DNA of 64,000 nucleotides from Putridiphycobacter sp965230485 (lineage in GTDB: Bacteria; Bacteroidota; Bacteroidia; Flavobacteriales_D; Crocinitomicaceae), in NCBI GenBank assembly GCA_965230485.1, contig CBDDLA010000001.1, positions 2,790,001 through 2,854,000 on the forward strand, given 5' to 3'. Positions 1 to 6,821 of the stretch are shown in pieces (the first letter of the stretch is position 1; each line of letters starts with the position of its first letter). The notes beneath the pieces are model-generated. The model saw only the letters and a program-made list of their open reading frames with translations, was not told the origin of the DNA and did no database searches. The position numbers and the translations under genes were made by a program.

Positions 1-984
1 ATACACTGGTTCCCAGCCTAAAAGTTGTCTGGCCTTAGTGGCATCACCATGCAATAAATCAACTTCTGTTGGTCTAAAGTAAGCTGGATCTACTTGCACT
101 AGCGTTTTACCTGTCGCTTTGTTAGTACCTATTTCATTTTCTCCCTCTCCATGCCATTCTATTTCTATACCAACTTCTTTGAATGCCAATGTCACAAATT
201 CCCTTACTGGATGCGTTTCTCCAGATGCCAACACAAAATCATCTGCCGTTTCTTGCTGAAGCATTAGCCACATTCCTTTAACATAATCTTTTGCATGACC
301 CCAGTCCCGCTTCGCATCAAGGTTACCCAAAAATAGTTTCTCTTGCAATCCAAGTTTTATTTTTGCAACGGCCCTTGTAATTTTTCTGGTTACAAAGGTT
401 TCACCGCGCAATGGACTTTCATGATTAAAAAGAATGCCATTACAAGCATACAGATTATAAGCTTCACGATAATTTTTTACTATCCAAAAGCCATATATTT
501 TTGCAACAGCATATGGACTTCTAGGGTAAAATGGTGTCGTTTCAGTTTGTGGTGTTTCAACAACTTTTCCGTAGAGTTCAGATGTAGAGGCTTGATAAAA
601 TTTAACTTTATCCTCCATTTTTAAAATTCGAATGGCCTCCAATAAACGTAAAGTGCCAATTCCATCTGCATTAGCTGTATATTCCGGCGTGTCGAAAGAT
701 ACTTTGACATGCGACATAGCAGCAAGGTTATAAATTTCATCAGGTTGAATTTCTTGAACCAGACGAATTAAATTTGTAGAATCTGTTAAATCTCCATAAT
801 GCAAAAAGAAGTTGACATCCTTCTCGTGCTTATCTTGATATAAATGGTCAATTCTGTCAGTATTAAAAAGTGAACTTCTGCGTTTTATTCCATGAACAAC
901 ATAGTTTTTTTGCAAAAGTAATTCTGCCAGATAAGCTCCATCTTGGCCTGTTACTCCTGTAATTAATGCAACTTTTTTAGACAT
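1..984 (-). CDS. gmd: GDP-mannose 4,6-dehydratase, 3' end cut by window edge
   Basis: Converts GDP-mannose to GDP-4-keto-6-deoxymannose, the first step to GDP-fucose and other deoxyhexoses of surface glycans; cytoplasmic. Reading the minus strand from ATG 984-982 gives an open frame of 328 codons running off the window. The N-terminal NAD(P) site TGVTGQDG is at residues 9-16, and the SDR catalytic set is seen as T134/E136 in STSELYG and Y158-x3-K162 in SPYAVAK. The family is usually about 350-380 residues, so only the last part is missing. cysQ ends 3 bases upstream, so the two are probably co-transcribed. manC at 8583-9668 supplies its substrate pathway. Family assignment is firm. Confidence 0.95.
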   Translation of the reverse strand, partial: MSKKVALITGVTGQDGAYLAELLLQKNYVVHGIKRRSSLFNTDRIDHLYQDKHEKDVNFFLHYGDLTDSTNLIRLVQEIQPDEIYNLAAMSHVKVSFDTPEYTANADGIGTLRLLEAIRILKMEDKVKFYQASTSELYGKVVETPQTETTPFYPRSPYAVAKIYGFWIVKNYREAYNLYACNGILFNHESPLRGETFVTRKITRAVAKIKLGLQEKLFLGNLDAKRDWGHAKDYVKGMWLMLQQETADDFVLASGETHPVREFVTLAFKEVGIEIEWHGEGENEIGTNKATGKTLVQVDPAYFRPTEVDLLHGDATKARQLLGWEPVY

Positions 985-987
985 ATA

Positions 988-1779
988 TTATACAATTAAA
1001 TGTTTTCGTTTAGCAATAAAATATGGATTCTTTAATTGAGGTTTATTGTAGGTTAATGGTTTTCTGGTTTCAAAATGAATTACTTCACCACCAATAGCTT
1101 CATATATGGCTTGTCCTGCTGCAATGTCCCATTCCATAGTTGGCGCCAAACGTACGTAAAAATCAGCATTGCCTTCAACTAAATCAAAAAATTTAAGGGC
1201 ACTTCCTTTTTTTACAATTTTTAACTCTCCATATTTTATTTCTAATAATCGGACAAATTTAACAACACTACCTGAAAAACCACCATTTGAATGAAGTATT
1301 ACTTTGTTTGCCTCAGTTTTTTTTGAGAGAATTTTCCATTTTGGATCAAAAATATCTGAAGTCATGTAAGGAATTTTATAAGCACCAATACCTTTACCTC
1401 CCAATAAAATTTTTGATTCTGTTGGACTGGCTATCATTCCTAGAATTGGTTTCCCTTCTTTTATAAGTGCAATACTGATGCAAAATTGGCCAGTTTTTTT
1501 TATAAATTCCTTAGTTCCGTCAATAGGATCTACTAACCAAATTTCTTTAAGACTTCTCCTGTCTTGATATTCCATTTTCTCCTCTTCCTCTGAAATAATT
1601 GGTATTCCAGTTGGGGTAAGATGTTTTATAATGATAGCACTTGCTGCTTTATCTGCAGCAGTAACGGGTGAATTATCCTCTTTGATTTCTACATCAAAGT
1701 CAGTATTATATACATCCAAAATAGCCAATGATGCCTCTTCAACAGCTTTTATTAGTGAAGGTATATACTTAGCGGACAT
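988..1779 (-). CDS. cysQ: 3'(2'),5'-bisphosphate nucleotidase, CysQ type
   Basis: Magnesium-dependent phosphatase of the inositol monophosphatase superfamily, which in this branch removes the 3' phosphate of PAP left by sulfate assimilation or sulfotransfer. The 263-residue length is normal. Visible metal-site motifs are the EEE run near residue 60, DPIDGT near residue 83 and WDIAAG near residue 215. It lies 3 bases before gmd in the same orientation, a pairing that suggests sulfated or modified surface sugars, though that is inference. The substrate (PAP versus another inositol-type phosphate) cannot be fixed from sequence alone. Confidence 0.88.
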   Translation of the reverse strand: MSAKYIPSLIKAVEEASLAILDVYNTDFDVEIKEDNSPVTAADKAASAIIIKHLTPTGIPIISEEEEKMEYQDRRSLKEIWLVDPIDGTKEFIKKTGQFCISIALIKEGKPILGMIASPTESKILLGGKGIGAYKIPYMTSDIFDPKWKILSKKTEANKVILHSNGGFSGSVVKFVRLLEIKYGELKIVKKGSALKFFDLVEGNADFYVRLAPTMEWDIAAGQAIYEAIGGEVIHFETRKPLTYNKPQLKNPYFIAKRKHLIV

Positions 1780-1831
1780 ATTCTATGAAAGTTAATCTAT
1801 TTAACAGATTGTTTTTATACTATAAAATAAA

Positions 1832-1860
1832 AAAGCCTTCCTTGAAACCAAGGAAGGCTT
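1832..1860 (-). terminator. Intrinsic terminator after tonB
   Basis: A perfect 12-bp stem (1833-1844 with 1849-1860) closes on the 4-base loop AAAC. Read on the minus strand it is followed by a T-rich run, which makes it a good terminator for the tonB-like gene that ends 19 bases upstream. On the plus strand it lacks a T tract. It separates tonB from the cysQ-gmd unit. Confidence 0.85.
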
Positions 1861-1878
1861 TAAAAATGCAATAATGCG

Positions 1879-2550
1879 TTAGCCTAATCTTGCTTTAATA
1901 GGCATTGTATATCTTACTCTAACTGGTTTTCCAGCTTGTTCTCCTGGTTTCCATTTTGGCATTCGTTTTACAACTCTCAATGCTTCCTTATCAATAGACG
2001 AAGAAACTCCTTTTATGACTTTCTCTTCTATGATAGATCCATCTTGATTCACCACAAACTGAACATAAACAGTTCCTTGTTCACCCATTTCTCTCGCAAT
2101 TTCCGGATATTCAAAGTTTTCCTGAATAAATTTAATCATTTCGACCTCTCCTCCAGGAAATTCTGGGCTTACCTCGGCAAAATCCAAAATTACAGTTTGT
2201 TTAATTTGAGGTTCTGGATCAGCAGGTGGTTCAAAATTATTTAATTCAGGGTCAATTGTAACCGGTGGTGGTACCTCTATATCGTCTTCTACCTCTTCTA
2301 ATTCTGTGATTTGAGGTGGCGGAGCTTGAGGTGGTGGCGGTGGTGGCGGTGGTTCGTTTTGGAATAAGTCCATCGGAATTTCTTCCTTTTTAGACTTTTC
2401 TTTTTCAATTAATTTAGCGATTGGCTGTACAACGATTGATTGGTAAGAAAATGCCATCAATACTAAAGCGCCAGCTACAATCCCGCCTAAAGCCATAAAC
2501 CCCCATCTTTTGGATTCTAAATCTGCTCCTTTGGATTTTTTTACTTCCAT
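1879..2550 (-). CDS. Energy transducer TonB family protein
   Basis: Couples the inner-membrane proton motive force to outer-membrane transporters. Order of parts: short cytoplasmic N-terminus, one membrane segment at about residues 17-36, a proline-rich spanning region at about 67-115 with an uninterrupted run of eight prolines, and a C-terminal TonB domain from about residue 130 that carries the EFPGG, FPEYP-like and GTVYVQFVVNQDG signatures. At 223 residues it is a typical Bacteroidota TonB. No ExbB/ExbD genes are adjacent, so it is probably one of several TonB paralogues. It is followed by its own terminator. Confidence 0.92.
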   Translation of the reverse strand: MEVKKSKGADLESKRWGFMALGGIVAGALVLMAFSYQSIVVQPIAKLIEKEKSKKEEIPMDLFQNEPPPPPPPPQAPPPQITELEEVEDDIEVPPPVTIDPELNNFEPPADPEPQIKQTVILDFAEVSPEFPGGEVEMIKFIQENFEYPEIAREMGEQGTVYVQFVVNQDGSIIEEKVIKGVSSSIDKEALRVVKRMPKWKPGEQAGKPVRVRYTMPIKARLG

Positions 2551-2581
2551 AAAATTACTTGTTGTGGTAAAATTACAAAAT

Positions 2582-2980
2582 TTATTGCAAAAATCTTACC
2601 AAGTTTAACTCTTTTTTAATGTAAACTAATTGAATCAAAAAACCGATAATTGTACCAATCGAATTCGCAATTACATCCTCCCAACTAAAGTACCTTTTAG
2701 GAATATAATTGCCTTGTAAAAATTCAATTATCAAGCCAATTAACACAACACTTACACATACTAATAAACTTTGAATCTTTAAAAGTTCATTTTTTTGATG
2801 AAAAAAACCAATTAACATCAAAAAACTCAAAACTGCGTACATCATTATATGTACAGCAGTATCTAATTTAAACCATTCAAAATCAACAATAGGCAACTGG
2901 TCACCAGGTGTCAAGCTAAGAATTAGAATAATACCAAGGCAAAGTACCCAGGGGAGGTGTAGTTTATAATTCCTATCCAA
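2582..2980 (-). CDS. VanZ family membrane protein
   Basis: Small polytopic protein (132 residues, about four membrane helices) of the VanZ-like family; the biochemical role is not established for most members. The TPGDQLP stretch after helix 1 and the WxDVxxNxxG-like segment WEDVIANSIG near residue 101 fit the family. The start is TTG at 2980-2978: the preceding in-frame codon is a stop, and later starts would remove the first helix. The gene overlaps the end of gcvH by 8 bases, so translation is probably coupled. Confidence 0.85.
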   Translation of the reverse strand: MDRNYKLHLPWVLCLGIILILSLTPGDQLPIVDFEWFKLDTAVHIMMYAVLSFLMLIGFFHQKNELLKIQSLLVCVSVVLIGLIIEFLQGNYIPKRYFSWEDVIANSIGTIIGFLIQLVYIKKELNLVRFLQ

Positions 2981-3350
2981 TTAAATCTTTATAACCGTCA
3001 GCAGAAAGTAAATTATCGATTTCGGAAACATCTGAGATCTTAATTTTTACCATCCAGCCATCACCGTATGGGTCAGAATTAACCGACTCTGGTGATGATT
3101 CTAATGCATCATTGAATTCTAGAATTTCACCACCAATTGGCATAAATAAATCTGATACTGTTTTAACAGCTTCAATTGAGCCAAAAACCTCTTCATGATC
3201 TAATGTTTCACCTTCTGTTTCAATTTCAACAAATACAATATCTCCTAATTCGTTCTGAGCAAAATCTGTAATGCCAACTATGGCAATATCACCATCCACT
3301 TTTACCCATTCATGATCTTTCGTATACTTTAATTCTGCAGGTATATTCAT
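2973..3350 (-). CDS. gcvH: Glycine cleavage system H protein
   Basis: Carries the lipoyl swinging arm that shuttles the aminomethyl group between the P, T and L proteins of glycine cleavage. Length 125 residues, normal for the family. The lipoylated lysine is K63 in the GSIEAVK motif, and the N-terminal KYTKDHEW motif is present. No other glycine cleavage genes are in the window; the VanZ gene follows with an overlap. A good Bacteroidota-type promoter lies just upstream. Confidence 0.97.
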   Translation of the reverse strand: MNIPAELKYTKDHEWVKVDGDIAIVGITDFAQNELGDIVFVEIETEGETLDHEEVFGSIEAVKTVSDLFMPIGGEILEFNDALESSPESVNSDPYGDGWMVKIKISDVSEIDNLLSADGYKDLIG

Positions 3351-3381
3351 CTTAAATTTCTTTTTCTAAATCGTATGCTTA

Positions 3382-3410
3382 CAAAAGTAAAATTATTTTA
3401 ATTATTTCAA
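3382..3410 (-). promoter_or_regulatory. Promoter for gcvH-vanZ
   Basis: On the minus strand a TTG (-33 element, 3410-3408) is followed after 18 bases by TACTTTTG (3389-3382), matching the TTG/TAnnTTTG housekeeping promoter of Bacteroidota. It ends 32 bases before the gcvH ATG. Confidence 0.6.
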
Positions 3411-3516
3411 ATTGAATAAAGTCTTTTGTTTGGATGAATTGATTAAACAGTATGTAATTACGTTTTTTTAAGTATAAAATTCTTAATTTCGTGCGACTTT
3501 TACATGCCAGTATTTC

Positions 3517-4596
3517 ATGATTACACAAGAACAAATAAAGGATTTAGATCAGCGTATTCAAGACTTATATCTTTATTTAAAGATTGAAGAAAAAAAGATT
3601 GAATTAAAAGAGGATGAATTAAAGACTCAAGACCCTGATTTTTGGAATGACCCTAAGTCGGCCGAAGCCCTTATGAAAAAATTAAGGTCGAAAAAATTTT
3701 GGGTTGATTCGCATGAAAACTTAAAAGAAAAGGCAGAAGATATTAAAGTGCTCATTGAGTTTCATGCAATGGGGGAGGGCAACGAAGCAGATATTATTAC
3801 TCAATTTGATCAAACCATTGAAGTGCTTGAAAACCTTGAATTTAAGAACATGTTGTCAGCTGAAGAAGATGGCTTAAGTGCTGTTTTACAAATTACTGCT
3901 GGTGCGGGAGGCACAGAAAGTTGTGATTGGTCGGAGATGTTAATGAGAATGTACATCATGTGGGCTGAAAAAAACGGATATAAAGTAAAAGAATTAGATT
4001 ACCAGGCCGGAGATGTGGCAGGCATAAAGACCGTAACACTCGAAATTACTGGTGATTTTGCTTTTGGCTACTTAAAAGGAGAAAATGGTGTTCACCGCTT
4101 AGTCAGGGTTAGCCCTTTTAATGCACAAGGAAAACGAATGACCTCTTTCTCGTCAGTTTATGTTTATCCTTTGGTGGATGATACTATTGAGATTAAGATT
4201 AATCCATCTGATATCACGTTCGAAACATTCAGATCAGGAGGTGCCGGAGGGCAGAATGTAAATAAAGTTGAAACAGCTGTAAGGCTTCGTCATGCACCAA
4301 GTGGTATAGTGATTGAAAATTCTGAAGGCCGCTCCCAATTAGGGAATAAAGAGAAAGCCATGCAATTACTAAAGTCTCAGCTATACGAAATAGAGTTGAG
4401 TAAAAAGATGGAAGCCAGAACTGAGATTGAAGCAGGTAAAAAGAAAATTGAGTGGGGGTCTCAAATTAGAAGCTATGTCCTTGATGATAGGCGTGTAAAA
4501 GACCACCGTACTAACTTTACAAATAATAATACCGAAAACGTTTTAAATGGTGATATTGATGGTTTTCTGAAAGCTTATTTAATGTCAGATCATTAG
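3517..4596 (+). CDS. prfB: Peptide chain release factor 2
   Basis: Class I release factor that reads UGA and UAA stop codons and triggers peptidyl-tRNA hydrolysis through its GGQ loop. The 359-residue protein has the N-terminal helical region, the PCRF domain with AGAGGTESCDW near residue 129, and GGAGGQNVNKVE near residue 244. The gene is read in a single frame: at the place where many bacterial prfB genes carry a programmed +1 frameshift (CTT TGA C), this one reads TAT CTT TAT TTA. A possible weak -7 element TAATTTCG lies at 3484-3491. The spacer to panD is 55 bases. Confidence 0.97.
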   Translation: MITQEQIKDLDQRIQDLYLYLKIEEKKIELKEDELKTQDPDFWNDPKSAEALMKKLRSKKFWVDSHENLKEKAEDIKVLIEFHAMGEGNEADIITQFDQTIEVLENLEFKNMLSAEEDGLSAVLQITAGAGGTESCDWSEMLMRMYIMWAEKNGYKVKELDYQAGDVAGIKTVTLEITGDFAFGYLKGENGVHRLVRVSPFNAQGKRMTSFSSVYVYPLVDDTIEIKINPSDITFETFRSGGAGGQNVNKVETAVRLRHAPSGIVIENSEGRSQLGNKEKAMQLLKSQLYEIELSKKMEARTEIEAGKKKIEWGSQIRSYVLDDRRVKDHRTNFTNNNTENVLNGDIDGFLKAYLMSDH

Positions 4597-4621
4597 AGCC
4601 AAATAAGCATTTTAAAATAAT

Positions 4622-4629
4622 TATCTTTG
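4622..4629 (+). promoter_or_regulatory. -7 promoter element before panD
   Basis: TATCTTTG matches TAnnTTTG exactly and lies 22 bases before the panD ATG. No clear TTG is seen at the -33 distance, so only the -7 half is supported. Confidence 0.5.
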
Positions 4630-4651
4630 CACCACGTTTATAATTCAGTAC

Positions 4652-5002
4652 ATGAAAATACAAGTTGTAAAATCTAAAATACACCGCGTTAAAGTTACAC
4701 AAGCCGATTTAAATTATATTGGAAGCATTACCATTGATGAGGACTTAATGGATGCCTCTAATTTAATTGAGGGGGAGAAAGTTCAAATTGTAAATATAAA
4801 TAATGGAGAGCGAATAGAGACTTATGTCATTAAAGGAGAACGTAAGTCTGGTGTAATCTGTTTGAATGGTCCGGCAGCAAGAAGAGTTGCTGTAAACGAT
4901 ATTGTGATTATTATTGGCTATGCGTACATGGATTTCGAAGACGCTAAAAGTTTTAAGCCTACGCTTGCATTTCCGAACGAATCAACTAATTTAATTGACT
5001 AA
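4652..5002 (+). CDS. panD: Aspartate 1-decarboxylase
   Basis: Makes beta-alanine from L-aspartate for pantothenate and coenzyme A. The 116-residue proenzyme has the self-cleavage site Gly24-Ser25 in YIGSITID; cleavage creates the pyruvoyl group on Ser25. The downstream GPAARR motif near residue 73 also fits. It is the first gene of a probable run with the flippase-like gene and rfaE2. Its stop codon overlaps the open frame of the next gene. Confidence 0.96.
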   Translation: MKIQVVKSKIHRVKVTQADLNYIGSITIDEDLMDASNLIEGEKVQIVNINNGERIETYVIKGERKSGVICLNGPAARRVAVNDIVIIIGYAYMDFEDAKSFKPTLAFPNESTNLID

Positions 5003-5043
5003 TTAAAACCCTAATTAAAATATTAAAAGTATCGATTCCAATC

Positions 5044-6012
5044 TTGCTGGGTTTGGGATTAATTTGGTTATTTTATGATGCATTATGTCCAGATCAAAAA
5101 AATGATTTATTTAATGCATTCAGAACCGCTGATTACACCTGGGTTGTGCTGTCACTTATAATAGGCTGGTTAAGCCATTTGAGTAGGGCATATCGACATT
5201 TATACCTATTAAAACCTTTAGGCTTTAAAGTAAGTTTTTGGAATAGTTATCATGCGTTAATGACTGGTTATCTTGTGAATTTAGCGTTTCCAAGGGCAGG
5301 TGAGCCATACAGAGCTGGTGTTTTGAATAAAAAAGAAAAGGTTCCATTTCAAAAAGTATTTGGTACTATCTTGGCCGAAAGAGCGATTGATGTTGCCATG
5401 TTAGGAATAATCACTGTAATTATGTTACTATTACAGATGGATAAGCTTGATTTGTTTACTGATAAAATATCCAATTTTAATACGCAGAGTGGATGCGGCA
5501 ATTCAGCTATCTTTAGCATTTTAGGAGGGATAGTGAAATGGGGTGTTATCATAGGTTTTTTTGCTGGGCTAGCGTTATTCGTTTTTAAAGCTTCGATTAG
5601 AAATAAAATCATAGAATTTATTAAAGGAATTATTGAAGGTGCATTTGCCATTTTTAAGTCAGAAGATAAAGTGCCATTTATTGGACATACAATATTTATC
5701 TGGATAATGTATATATCCATGTTTTCAATTTGTTTTTATGCCATTCAAGAAACTGCTACGTTAGGAATTGATGCTATGCTGGCAGGTTTTGTAGCGGGAA
5801 CTGTTGGAATGATTGTTGTGCAAGGGGGAATTGGTGTTTACCCTGCATTTGTAGGTCTAATTATTACAATTTACGTTTCTGAAGTTGGAGCCATTGGCAT
5901 TTCTCCTGAAGCTTTAGCACTTGGTTGGATTATTTGGACTTCTCAAACAATCATGATGATAGTTTTAGGTTTGGTGTCTTTTATAGTAAGCACAAAAAAG
6001 TCTGGTGCATGA
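5044..6012 (+). CDS. Flippase-like integral membrane protein (UPF0104/LPG synthase TM-region family)
   Basis: Polytopic membrane protein with about eight helices and the signatures SRAYRHLYLL, NLAFPRAGEPYRAG near residue 79 and the GTILAERAIDV motif near residue 108, all typical of the lysylphosphatidylglycerol synthetase transmembrane region family. The role in Bacteroidota is not established; lipid or lipid-linked substrate flipping is assumed. The start is uncertain. TTG at 5044 is the only usual start codon, but the frame is open back to 4999, just inside the panD stop, and those 15 codons encode a basic stretch plus the first half of helix 1. An ATT start at 5002 or 5014 is possible. The gene ends in ATGA, overlapping rfaE2. 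Confidence 0.8.
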   Translation: MLGLGLIWLFYDALCPDQKNDLFNAFRTADYTWVVLSLIIGWLSHLSRAYRHLYLLKPLGFKVSFWNSYHALMTGYLVNLAFPRAGEPYRAGVLNKKEKVPFQKVFGTILAERAIDVAMLGIITVIMLLLQMDKLDLFTDKISNFNTQSGCGNSAIFSILGGIVKWGVIIGFFAGLALFVFKASIRNKIIEFIKGIIEGAFAIFKSEDKVPFIGHTIFIWIMYISMFSICFYAIQETATLGIDAMLAGFVAGTVGMIVVQGGIGVYPAFVGLIITIYVSEVGAIGISPEALALGWIIWTSQTIMMIVLGLVSFIVSTKKSGA

Positions 6013-6527
6013 AAAATTTAGAAATTTTAAAAAATAAGATATTACCTGACCAAAAGACAGCCGAGTCTGTTTTTAAAAAATCAAAATTAAATGGCCAAAC
6101 TACTGTTTTTACAAATGGATGCTTTGATATCATCCATAAAGGTCATGTAGAATATTTAGCAAAAGCTGCAGATTGCGGAGATATTTTAATGGTGGCTGTC
6201 AATACAGATGACTCTGTTCGGTCACAAGGCAAAGGAGAAGAGCGACCAATTAATAAAGAAGCTGATCGATTAAAAATTTTAGCTGCTCTGCTTTTTGTAG
6301 ATTACGTCGTTTTATTTAATGATGATACGCCTTTAGAATTGATCAAACAGGTAAAACCAGATGTTTTAGTAAAAGGAGCGGATTACAACCCTCATCAAAC
6401 TGATAAAAAACACAAAGAGTACATTGTTGGACGAGAGGATGTTCTTAAAAACGGAGGAGAGGTTAAAACCATTGATTTAGTAGAAGGTTATTCTACCACT
6501 GGATTAGTTGAAAGATTGAAAGGTTAA
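6009..6527 (+). CDS. rfaE2: D-glycero-beta-D-manno-heptose 1-phosphate adenylyltransferase
   Basis: Nucleotidyltransferase that makes ADP-heptose from heptose 1-phosphate for LPS core-type glycans. The 172-residue protein has the cytidylyltransferase-fold motif TNGCFDIIHKGH (HxGH) near residue 35, and PDVLVKGADY near residue 116. It corresponds to the HldE C-terminal domain as a separate protein. The ATG at 6009 overlaps the previous stop in ATGA; a frame extension further upstream lies inside the flippase gene and is unlikely to be used. The kinase half is not in the window. Confidence 0.92.
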   Translation: MKNLEILKNKILPDQKTAESVFKKSKLNGQTTVFTNGCFDIIHKGHVEYLAKAADCGDILMVAVNTDDSVRSQGKGEERPINKEADRLKILAALLFVDYVVLFNDDTPLELIKQVKPDVLVKGADYNPHQTDKKHKEYIVGREDVLKNGGEVKTIDLVEGYSTTGLVERLKG

Positions 6528-6545
6528 ACTATTTTCAGTGAAAGT

Positions 6546-6555
6546 GCAACCCTTT
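6546..6555 (+). promoter_or_regulatory. Possible ECF-type -35 element before the MNIO peptide gene
   Basis: GCAACCCTTT lies 38 bases before the peptide ATG and differs at one base from the GCAACCGTTT blocks found in the divergent promoter of the ECF sigma gene (29803-29928). The -10 part is not convincingly matched at the same spacing, so this is a weak call. Confidence 0.3.
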
Positions 6556-6593
6556 TAATTAATCATGCATCAATCTAAAAAAAGCTAATTATT

Positions 6594-6809
6594 ATGAAAG
6601 TAACGAAATCAGTTTTAGCAGGAGTTATTGCAAGTGTATCAGTAGCCGGAATTACTGCGTCCTGTGAAAAAGAACTAATAATTCAAAACAGTGAAGTAAA
6701 TAGTGATGCAACTGTTAATGAGGAATTACCTGTCTACTGGCATGGTGAAAGAGAATCGGAAACTAGAATAACCAATCACTACGACTGCCCAGCTTGTGGT
6801 ATGGGGTAA
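6594..6809 (+). CDS. Putative MNIO-class RiPP precursor peptide with Sec-type leader
   Basis: A 71-residue peptide directly upstream (12 bases) of a DUF692/MNIO enzyme. Residues 1-23 are a basic then hydrophobic segment resembling a Sec signal or lipoprotein leader; Cys24 follows in ITASC, a poor lipobox. The middle is acidic and polar with no hydrophobic core. The last residues carry Cys65-Pro-Ala-Cys68-Gly-Met-Gly, a likely modification or metal-binding site. The layout resembles, from memory, chryseobasin-related and bufferin peptides, whose cysteines are processed by MNIO enzymes. I infer that this is the substrate of the next gene. Not a conventional domain family. Confidence 0.75.
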   Translation: MKVTKSVLAGVIASVSVAGITASCEKELIIQNSEVNSDATVNEELPVYWHGERESETRITNHYDCPACGMG

Positions 6810-6821
6810 ATATCAGTCTGG

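Noticed and set aside
1936..2244. Open frame on the plus strand opposite tonB
   Set aside because: It is a shadow of the proline-rich and C-terminal coding region; the product has no domain and a biased composition.
5925..6008. Upstream extension of rfaE2
   Set aside because: It lies fully inside the flippase-like gene; the ATGA overlap at 6009 gives the usual family N-terminus.
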